Positions 1-5,353 of a DNA stretch of 6,066 nt are shown here, in pieces. How positions within the stretch are numbered: the first letter of the stretch is position 1; every line of letters starts with the position of its first letter. Made by a program: the position numbers and the translations under genes. Source of the stretch: Verrucomicrobiales bacterium (GTDB lineage Bacteria > Verrucomicrobiota > Verrucomicrobiia > Verrucomicrobiales > DEV007); contig JABDJT010000346.1 of the NCBI GenBank assembly GCA_013003335.1, forward strand, positions 1 through 6,066. The letters run 5' to 3'. The notes beneath the pieces were generated by a model. It was not told the origin of the DNA. It saw only the letters and a list, made by a program, of their open reading frames with translations, and made no database searches.

Positions 1-918
1 CGCGTTGCATTTGTAACAAACGGCGTGGCGGATTTCTGGACGATTGCGGAAGCCGGTGCGAACAAAGCGGCGACGGATGCCGGGGTGGAGTTGGACGTGG
101 TGATGCCGGCGGGAGGAAGCACGGAACAGAAGCAGAAAATTGAAGATTTGATGACACGTGGCGTGCACGGAATCGCCGTCAGCCCGATCGACCCGGTGAA
201 TCAGACGGGTCTCTTGAACCAGGCGGCGGCAATGACGAATGTGGTGACTCACGACTCCGATGCACCGGATTCAAACCGGCTGGCCTATATCGGGATGGAT
301 AATTACACGGCTGGTCGGATGTGCGGAAAGCTGGTGAAGGAGGCGATTCCGGACGGAGGATCCGTGATGCTGCTGATCGGGCGAATGGAGCAGGACAACT
401 CGAAGCGCCGCCGCCAGGGCGTGATCGACGAGTTGATGGACCGGCCCGAGGATCCGACGAATTTTGACAAGCCGGGTTCGAAAATTGAGGGCGAGAAATA
501 CGTGATTCTCGATACGCTGACGGATAATTTTGACCGGGTGAAAGCGAAGGCGAACGCGGAGGATACGCTGTCACGCTATCCGGATGTGTCCTGCATGGTC
601 GGGCTGTTTGCCTACAATCCGCCGTTGATTCTGCAGGCGCTGGAGAGCGGTGGGAAACTCGGGCAGGTCAAGGTGGTCGGATTTGATGAAGACACCGAAA
701 CGTTGGCAGGCATTCAATCCGGAACCGTTCACGGGACGGTGGTGCAAAACCCGTATATGTACGGACATGAGTCCGTGCGCATGCTGGCTGCGTTGGCGAA
801 AGGCGACGAATCGGTGATCCCGGAAGGCCGGTTCATGGATATCCCGGCCCGGCAGATCCGGAAGGACAACGTCGACGAATTCTGGGCGGATTTGAAAAAG
901 AAAACCGGCAAAGAGTAA
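1..918 (+). CDS. Sugar ABC transporter periplasmic substrate-binding protein (5'-truncated)
   Basis: The reading frame is open from the first base to a TAA at 916-918, giving 305 residues, so the true start and the signal peptide lie upstream of the window; the GTG at position 25 is an internal Val in conserved sequence, not a start. The chain begins at the first beta strand of a ribose-binding-like fold (RVAFVTNGVADFWTIAEAG). It has the family pattern THDSDAP at residues 83-89, then an N-Y-x-A-G-R stretch, and VGFDED around residue 229 followed by a QNPYMYGHE stretch near the C-terminus. These match the Peripla_BP_4 / LacI-type sugar-binding family. Such proteins bind a sugar in the periplasm and deliver it to an ABC permease. 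The ligand cannot be told from sequence. No permease or ATPase gene follows; the next gene is convergent, so any partners must lie upstream. A LacI-type regulator is unlikely because the C-terminal part reads as a transporter-type binding protein, but the missing N-terminus would settle this. Confidence 0.88.
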   Translation, partial: RVAFVTNGVADFWTIAEAGANKAATDAGVELDVVMPAGGSTEQKQKIEDLMTRGVHGIAVSPIDPVNQTGLLNQAAAMTNVVTHDSDAPDSNRLAYIGMDNYTAGRMCGKLVKEAIPDGGSVMLLIGRMEQDNSKRRRQGVIDELMDRPEDPTNFDKPGSKIEGEKYVILDTLTDNFDRVKAKANAEDTLSRYPDVSCMVGLFAYNPPLILQALESGGKLGQVKVVGFDEDTETLAGIQSGTVHGTVVQNPYMYGHESVRMLAALAKGDESVIPEGRFMDIPARQIRKDNVDEFWADLKKKTGKE

Positions 919-927
919 GCGAGCCGT

Positions 928-1794
928 TCACGGAGTGACCCGTTCGCGGGCTTCCTCCAGGTAGGCTTCGTCGATTTCGAAGCCGGTGAAATTTGCGACG
1001 TCGCATTGACCGGCGGCCAGTGCGGCGTGGCCGATGCCGAGGAACGGTTCGAGCATCGTGGTCAGGTTCGGACTTCTCCCGTGGAGACGGATGCACTGAA
1101 CTGCCAGTGCGACGGGAAACGTGGCGGGATGAGGGCGCTCCTTGTCGCGGGATTGAATCGTGTTGTAGGGAATGAACCAGGTATTGCCGCGGCACCGCTT
1201 GTCGCGCCCGTGGGTGTGCTTCCAGCGCTTGATGTTGGATTTATCCGCATAGGGGACACCGGCTGCGATTCGGTCGACGGGAATCTTTCCGGTTTTGGTG
1301 AAATGGAAAACGAACTCGTGGCAGTCGTTCACAAACCGCTTTGAGTTAATGGGTTTGAAATGCCCAACGGATAGGGGATCCCGGCTGTCCCGTTCCTGGA
1401 CCGTGATCGATTTGATCCAGTGAATCGTGTTCTGCAGAAAATAGAGATCTCGCAAAGCGAGCGCGACTTCGTGGGGCATCCATGGGTTGGCAGGAGTCGC
1501 GCCGATGTTGAGGAACAAGGCGCCGTCCGGCTTCAAAACCCGCTTCACCTCACCGGCCCACTCGCGGGTCCAGTCGAGATATTCGTCGCTGGTCCGGGTG
1601 TCTTTGTAAGTCGAATAGTTGATGCCCAGGTTGTACGGTGGCGACGTCACGACCAGATCGACGGATTCTGCAGGAAGCGTCTTCATGCCAGCGACGCAAT
1701 CGCCATGACGGAGGTTAAATTCTGTCACAAACGGAGGCTGAGAGATGTCTTCGAAGCCGGGTAAAAAATCGGCGGAGTCCGTCGGGCGGGCCAT
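928..1794 (-). CDS. Site-specific DNA methyltransferase, beta class (N4-cytosine or N6-adenine)
   Basis: This 288-residue protein is predicted to transfer a methyl group from S-adenosylmethionine to an exocyclic amino group in DNA. Catalytic motif IV, TSPPYNLG, lies near the N-terminus (S51-P-P-Y54) after the usual GDC and LP-x-x-SVDL lead-in. The AdoMet-binding motif I (EPFLGIG, 249-255) and motif II (GFEID, Glu273) lie at the C-terminus. The order IV, then middle region, then I-II is that of the beta class. SPPY is common in N4-cytosine enzymes but also occurs in adenine enzymes, so the target base is left open. Motif I is unusual: GIG-HAA replaces the common GSGTT. The ATG at 1794 is chosen because AAAGGA sits 8 nt upstream; the frame stays open to an ATG at 1965, but that would overlap the efflux gene and the palindromes. 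No restriction endonuclease is adjacent, so it looks like an orphan methyltransferase or one of accessory origin. Function is well supported; specificity is unknown. Confidence 0.88.
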   Translation of the reverse strand: MARPTDSADFLPGFEDISQPPFVTEFNLRHGDCVAGMKTLPAESVDLVVTSPPYNLGINYSTYKDTRTSDEYLDWTREWAGEVKRVLKPDGALFLNIGATPANPWMPHEVALALRDLYFLQNTIHWIKSITVQERDSRDPLSVGHFKPINSKRFVNDCHEFVFHFTKTGKIPVDRIAAGVPYADKSNIKRWKHTHGRDKRCRGNTWFIPYNTIQSRDKERPHPATFPVALAVQCIRLHGRSPNLTTMLEPFLGIGHAALAAGQCDVANFTGFEIDEAYLEEARERVTP

Positions 1795-1802
1795 GGGCGT
1801 AA

Positions 1803-1808
1803 TCCTTT
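1803..1808 (-). promoter_or_regulatory. Ribosome-binding site of the methyltransferase gene
   Basis: On the minus strand AAAGGA stands 8 nt before the ATG at 1794. It is the only convincing Shine-Dalgarno-like sequence before any start in the window, and it is the reason for preferring this start over the longer in-frame extension to 1965. Confidence 0.6.
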
Positions 1809-1857
1809 GTGAACCGTCCCGATAGGCAAAGAAAATTTTCAGAAAAGAGCTTGCAGA

Positions 1858-1875
1858 TTGAAACATTTGTTTCAA
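1858..1875. promoter_or_regulatory. Putative TetR operator, copy 1
   Basis: TTGAAACA-TT-TGTTTCAA is a perfect inverted repeat with 8-bp arms and a 2-bp centre. Its length and symmetry suit a TetR-family dimer, and the AAAC...GTTT core resembles operators of several TetR/AcrR-type repressors. It lies 35 nt before the start of the TetR-containing ORF, the usual place for an autoregulatory site. Which protein binds it is inferred from position only. Confidence 0.6.
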
Positions 1876-1890
1876 ACGTCTGTTTGAAAC
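1869..1890. promoter_or_regulatory. Putative TetR operator, copy 2 (overlaps copy 1)
   Basis: GTTTCAAAC (1869-1877) and GTTTGAAAC (1882-1890) are perfectly complementary 9-bp arms around the 4-nt spacer GTCT. The inner 18 bp (1871-1888) match copy 1 at 14 of 18 positions with an offset of 13 bp, so the site looks like a second operator. The right arm of copy 1 is reused as the left arm of this one. A further GAAAC half-site follows at 1894-1898. Confidence 0.58.
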
Positions 1891-1900
1891 TTCGAAACAC

Positions 1901-1909
1901 TTTTTTTCC
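1901..1909 (+). promoter_or_regulatory. T-tract leader before the TetR/channel start
   Basis: Seven T residues followed by CC stand immediately before ATG 1910, in place of a purine-rich Shine-Dalgarno sequence. Near-identical tracts precede the next two genes of the operon. A role in S1-assisted or otherwise non-Shine-Dalgarno initiation is possible but inferred. Confidence 0.4.
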
Positions 1910-4096
1910 ATGGGAACCTCTTCTGAGAAAGTCGCCGGGCCCGCAGCCGAGACACGCGAACGCATTCTTGATACAGCGCGGGAACTGTTTGCTGATCATG
2001 GGTTCAGTTCGGTTTCCCTGCGCCAGATCACCTCGCAAGCGGATGTGAATCTTGCAGCCGTGAATTACCATTTTGGTTCAAAGGAAGCGCTCATCACCGA
2101 GGTGCTGACCCGCATGATCACTCCGATCAACCGGGACAGAATTCGGCTTTTGGATTCGGCGGAGGCTTCGCACGGAAAGAATCCGGTGCCAATTGAGGAA
2201 GTGTTGCGGGCCTTTTATGAGCCGATCCTGACTGCGTTGGCGGACTCGGACGAGCACGACGCATCCGTCTTTCTGAAATTGGCGGGCCGTTGCATGGTAG
2301 ACGAAGGGGATGTGTTTGACTCGCAGGACATGATCGAAATGTTCAGCGAAGTCATTGATCGCTTTTTCGTGGCGATGGAGAAATCGCTGCCTCATCTCAC
2401 GCCGTCCGATTTGCAGTGGCGGTTTCATTTTGCGGTTGGGACGCATTTGTACATGCTGACCAAGGATGACCGGCTTCAATTGATTTCCCGCGGCGAACAG
2501 AGCGCGATGCGCGATTTGGAGCGGACGCTGGACGAATTGATCGCGTTCACCGCGGCCGGAATGCAGGCAGAGTCGGTCAGGAACAAATCCGGTCGCAAAG
2601 GATCTTCCGCGCTCACCGCGGCGGCCTCGGCCTGCTTCGCGATCTTGCTGGCAAGTTGTGCGGGCAAATCGCCGGAGAGCGCTGCGCATCTCGCACGGAT
2701 TGATTTTCCCAAGCACTGGATGGCCGGTGAAGGGCAGGCGACTGGACCAGTCGCGGACAGTAGCTGGATTGAAGATTTCGGTGATTCGAAGTTAACGGCG
2801 TTTGTCGAGAAAGCACTGGAGCAGAACCGCAGCCTGCAGGCCGCAGCTGCACGGGTCGATATTGCAGCGGCGAATGCACGGTTGTCCGGTGTCGACCTGT
2901 ATCCGCAAATCGATGGCACCTTCTCCAGCCGGCGCAGCAAGCAGAATTTCATTGGCTTTCCTTTTGGCGGAGAAGGCGGGGGCGGAGCTGACCCGGGCGT
3001 AGTCGCGAACCATTTCAACCAGTTCGGCCTGTCGCTCGATGTGAGCTGGGAGCTGGATTTATGGGGTCGTCTGCGGGCGGCACAAAGCAGCGCGATCGCC
3101 GCATTTGAAGCGTCCGAATTTGATCGCTCGTCGGCTGAGCTTTCTCTCGCCGCGCAGGCGGCCAAAGCTTGGTTTGCGATCGCGGAAGCTCGTGAGCAGG
3201 TGGCCCTGGCGAAGGCAACTCTCGAAACGTTCGGGGATACGGAAGAGACGATTCGTGAACGGTATCGGCAAGGGATTGATCAGCCGGGTTCCAATCTCGC
3301 TTCGCAATTGCTGCTTTCGGAAACCGATTCGGCGACGGCGCGGGAAGCGCTCGCGATTCGCGAAGAATTGGTTGAACGAACCGCGCGGCAACTGGAAATC
3401 ATCGCCGGCGAGTATCCGGCCGGAACAGCAGCGCAGAGCGCCACCCTGCCCACTCTTTCCTCGACCGTTCCAGCCGGTATCCCGGCTGACTTGCTGGATC
3501 GACGGCCGGATGTTGCGGCAGCGGAACGGCGCCTCGCTGCAGCCGACATGAAATATCTCGAGGCCAAGCGGAGCGCTCTGCCGCGAATCAGCCTGACTTC
3601 GAGCGGCGGAACTTCTTCGGAGCAGATCGAGGATTTGCTGGATGGAAACTTTAGCGTTTGGAGCCTCGCAGCCAATGCTGTGCAGCCGATTTTGCGCGGC
3701 GGCGTCATCAAGAACGGGATCAACCTCCGAAACGCCGAACGGCGTGCCGTGGTTCACGATTTTGAAAGCACGACGCTGACCGCATTTTCTGAAGTCGAAA
3801 ATACCCTCGCCGCCGAAAAATACCTGCGTCGGCGGGAGGCGGCAGTTGCCGATGCAGCGCGGCTTTCCTCCGAAGCCTATGAACGAGCCAGGGAGGAATA
3901 TGTTGGCGGAACGGGCGATTTGCTGACGATGCTGACTGCCCAGCAACGCATGTTCGCGCAGCGGTCGCAATCGATCGCCATCCGTCGATTACGCCTCGAA
4001 AATCGCGTGAATTTGCATCTCGCTCTCGGTGGAAGTTTTAAACCCATTCCTGCTAAAAATCCGGCGCCCCCCGAACCTGCAAAACCGAATCAATAG
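1910..4096 (+). CDS. TetR-type repressor fused to RND outer-membrane factor lipoprotein (NodT/TolC family)
   Basis: One 728-residue frame holds two complete proteins. Residues 1-217 are a TetR/AcrR-type repressor: a helix-turn-helix from about 15 to 61, ending in the family signature YHFGSKEAL (53-61), then a helical ligand/dimer domain that ends, as free TetR proteins do, with a LIAFTAAG stretch. Residues 218-249 form a lipoprotein signal peptide and Cys250 is the predicted lipidated residue. Residues 250-728 are an outer-membrane efflux channel, with WELDLWGR (380-387) and the P-x-DLL-x-RRPDVAAAE signature (RRPDV at 531-535), and a Pro/Lys-rich tail. The channel exports substrates delivered by the adaptor and pump encoded downstream; the TetR part probably represses the operon through the palindromes just upstream. 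No stop separates the parts and there is no spare linker. The ATG at 1910 is preceded by a T-tract, not a Shine-Dalgarno site. Alternative: a separate channel product begins at the internal ATG 2561. Confidence 0.9.
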   Translation: MGTSSEKVAGPAAETRERILDTARELFADHGFSSVSLRQITSQADVNLAAVNYHFGSKEALITEVLTRMITPINRDRIRLLDSAEASHGKNPVPIEEVLRAFYEPILTALADSDEHDASVFLKLAGRCMVDEGDVFDSQDMIEMFSEVIDRFFVAMEKSLPHLTPSDLQWRFHFAVGTHLYMLTKDDRLQLISRGEQSAMRDLERTLDELIAFTAAGMQAESVRNKSGRKGSSALTAAASACFAILLASCAGKSPESAAHLARIDFPKHWMAGEGQATGPVADSSWIEDFGDSKLTAFVEKALEQNRSLQAAAARVDIAAANARLSGVDLYPQIDGTFSSRRSKQNFIGFPFGGEGGGGADPGVVANHFNQFGLSLDVSWELDLWGRLRAAQSSAIAAFEASEFDRSSAELSLAAQAAKAWFAIAEAREQVALAKATLETFGDTEETIRERYRQGIDQPGSNLASQLLLSETDSATAREALAIREELVERTARQLEIIAGEYPAGTAAQSATLPTLSSTVPAGIPADLLDRRPDVAAAERRLAAADMKYLEAKRSALPRISLTSSGGTSSEQIEDLLDGNFSVWSLAANAVQPILRGGVIKNGINLRNAERRAVVHDFESTTLTAFSEVENTLAAEKYLRRREAAVADAARLSSEAYERAREEYVGGTGDLLTMLTAQQRMFAQRSQSIAIRRLRLENRVNLHLALGGSFKPIPAKNPAPPEPAKPNQ
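2561..2659 (+). other. Internal lipoprotein signal peptide at the TetR/channel junction
   Basis: From Met218 the frame has a basic n-region (R224, K226, R229 and K230 among polar residues). It is followed by a hydrophobic stretch rich in Ala, Leu and Ile and a lipobox LAS-C with Cys250 (codon 2657-2659). On its own this is a normal type II signal peptide of 32 residues before the Cys. It is unusual because it lies 217 residues into an open frame. The ATG at 2561 could be a separate start, but the bases before it (CGCGGCCGGA) show no usable Shine-Dalgarno spacing and no T-tract like those before the other efflux genes. Confidence 0.7.
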
Positions 4097-4119
4097 GGTT
4101 CGTTCGTCAAACCAACCCT
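4094..4119 (+). other. Short inverted repeat after the channel gene stop codon
   Basis: AGGGTT at 4095-4100 pairs perfectly with AACCCT at 4114-4119 across a 13-nt loop; the left arm overlaps the TAG stop at 4094-4096. The next T-run (4135-4140) lies 15 nt beyond the stem and is used as the leader of the following gene, so this does not look like an intrinsic terminator. It could be a minor processing or attenuation element, or chance. Confidence 0.2.
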
Positions 4120-4134
4120 GTTGATTCGTAACTG

Positions 4135-4142
4135 TTTTTTCC
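4135..4142 (+). promoter_or_regulatory. T-tract leader before the adaptor start
   Basis: TTTTTTCC directly abuts ATG 4143. There is no AGGA-like sequence in the 46-nt gap after the upstream stop codon. The element matches the leaders before 1910 and 5354. Confidence 0.4.
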
Positions 4143-5330
4143 ATGAAGAAATTTCTCAAGACGTTTGCCGGAATTGCCATCATCGCCGCGGGAATTGCTG
4201 CCGCCGGATTAATCTGGGTCACGCGTCCGAAGGCGGAGAAAAAAGAGGAGGAAGCGCCGGTGCCGGTGGTGGAATTTGTGATTGCCCGATTTGGCGATAT
4301 CCAAATGGACGTGCCCTCACAGGGGCTGATCGAGCCTGCGCGGCGTTCCAATCTCGCGGCCGAAGTCGGCGGAAAGGTGATCCGGGTTTCGGAGAAATTC
4401 GATGTGGGCGGCACATTTTCCGAGGGTGAAGTATTGCTGAAAATTGATGACTCGGATTACAAGGCTGCCCTGGCCCGTGCCACATCGGCCGTTTCTGAGG
4501 CTAAGCTCGCACTGGAATTGGAAATCGCCCGTGGCGAGCAGGCGTTGCGCGACTGGAAAAAACTGGGCGGTTCGGGTGAGCCGGGAGATTTGACATTGAG
4601 AAAACCGCAGCAGGAGGCAGCAAAAGCTGCCCTGGAAGCGGCGCAGGCGGAGAAGGAGCGGGCCGCGCGAGACCTTGTAAGAAGTGAAATCAAAGCCCCG
4701 TTTGATTGCACCATCGAAGCGGTTCAGACTGAATTGGGGAGTTTCGTCGCACCCGGTGCACCGGTGGCCAGCGTTTTTCAAACCTCGCCCTTTGAGGTGC
4801 GATTGCCTGTTTCCCTTGATGAGACGCGATTTATCCAGGTCGGCGAAGACGGGAAACCGGAAGGGAAAGTCACAATTTCCGCTGCAGCCGGTCCGGAGAA
4901 AATGGAGTGGACGGGGCGAATCGTGCGGACCGAAGGAACGGTCGACCGGGCCAGCCGGTCCCTGCATCTGGTTGCGGAAATCGACAAAGGGAAGGGGGCG
5001 CTGCTTCGACTGCAACCGGGGCTGTTTGTGAAGGCATCAATTTCTGGCCGGACGATTCCCGGGCTGGCTCGCATTCCATTTTCCTCCTTTCTTGATTTGG
5101 AGCGGATCACGGTGATCGATCCGGATGACCGGTTGCGATTTCGAACCGTGGAGGTAGTCCGGCGCGAAGATGATTCGGTGATCATTTCCGACGGCCTCGA
5201 GAACGGGGACCGGGTCTGCGTCACGGAATTGCCGGACATGGTGGAGGGCACCCTGGTGAAGCCCCAAAAACTCAACGATCCGGTCCTGACCGGGACAGAA
5301 AAAGGTGATCCGGAAACGGTGAAACCCTGA
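4143..5330 (+). CDS. RND efflux periplasmic adaptor (membrane fusion protein, HlyD/AcrA type)
   Basis: This 395-residue protein is predicted to bridge the inner-membrane pump and the outer-membrane channel. An N-terminal basic MKKFLK and a hydrophobic helix (about 8-26) anchor it in, or export it across, the inner membrane. No lipobox Cys is present, so it is probably anchored by the helix, followed by a charged linker (30-38). The first lipoyl half is at about 69-102 (SNLAAEVGGKV to GEVLLKID). An Ala/Glu/Lys-rich coiled-coil hairpin covers about 105-180, and the second lipoyl half begins at IKAPFDC (183-189) and runs through the V-APG-APV stretch. A beta-barrel and membrane-proximal domain follow (the LQPGLFVKA stretch and the ENGDRV stretch are typical). 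Length is normal for the family. It follows the channel gene by 46 nt and precedes the pump by 23 nt, so co-transcription is likely. The transported substrate cannot be deduced. Confidence 0.9.
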   Translation: MKKFLKTFAGIAIIAAGIAAAGLIWVTRPKAEKKEEEAPVPVVEFVIARFGDIQMDVPSQGLIEPARRSNLAAEVGGKVIRVSEKFDVGGTFSEGEVLLKIDDSDYKAALARATSAVSEAKLALELEIARGEQALRDWKKLGGSGEPGDLTLRKPQQEAAKAALEAAQAEKERAARDLVRSEIKAPFDCTIEAVQTELGSFVAPGAPVASVFQTSPFEVRLPVSLDETRFIQVGEDGKPEGKVTISAAAGPEKMEWTGRIVRTEGTVDRASRSLHLVAEIDKGKGALLRLQPGLFVKASISGRTIPGLARIPFSSFLDLERITVIDPDDRLRFRTVEVVRREDDSVIISDGLENGDRVCVTELPDMVEGTLVKPQKLNDPVLTGTEKGDPETVKP

Positions 5331-5345
5331 CTGACGCATCCCCCG

Positions 5346-5353
5346 TTTTTCCG
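5346..5353 (+). promoter_or_regulatory. T-tract leader before the RND pump start
   Basis: TTTTTCCG directly abuts ATG 5354 within the 23-nt gap after the adaptor stop. It repeats the arrangement seen before 1910 and 4143, with one extra G before the start codon, and no Shine-Dalgarno sequence is visible. Confidence 0.38.

Larger units (their letters stand above)
1795..1909. promoter_or_regulatory. Divergent intergenic regulatory region between methyltransferase and efflux operon
   Basis: These 115 nt separate two divergent starts and must hold the promoters of both. The region is AT-richer than the flanking genes. It contains the tandem palindromes at 1858-1890, a perfect 10-bp palindrome GAAAATTTTC at 1831-1840, and a T-tract at 1901-1907 directly before the efflux start. 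I could not find a convincing sigma-70 pair on either strand. On the minus strand TTTCAA and GAAAAT with about 17 nt between them (the latter at 1835-1840) is the least bad candidate, and it would begin inside the first palindrome. That would let one repressor affect both directions, but this is inference. Confidence 0.55.

Noticed and set aside
25..27. GTG at 25 as the start of the sugar-binding protein
   Set aside because: The eight codons before it encode RVAFVTNG, the conserved first strand of the family, so the gene clearly begins upstream of the window.
179..574. Minus-strand open frame opposite the sugar-binding gene
   Set aside because: It is Arg/Ser/Pro-rich, resembles no family I recognise, and is fully explained as the complement of a well-supported coding sequence.
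939..950. CCCG-TTCG-CGGG hairpin near the converging gene ends as a bidirectional terminator
   Set aside because: The stem is only 4 bp, no T-run follows on either strand, and it lies inside the last codons of the methyltransferase.
1831..1840. GAAAATTTTC palindrome as a further operator
   Set aside because: It is a short AT-rich self-complementary run unrelated in sequence to the GAAAC/GTTTC palindromes, and is within what base composition could give by chance.
1795..1965. In-frame N-terminal extension of the methyltransferase to an ATG at 1965
   Set aside because: It would read through the operator palindromes and overlap the start of the divergent TetR/channel gene by 56 nt. The added residues look non-conserved, and ATG 1794 has a good ribosome-binding site.
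3059..3970. Long minus-strand open frame opposite the channel domain
   Set aside because: It lies antisense to strongly conserved outer-membrane factor motifs and has no recognisable protein features of its own.
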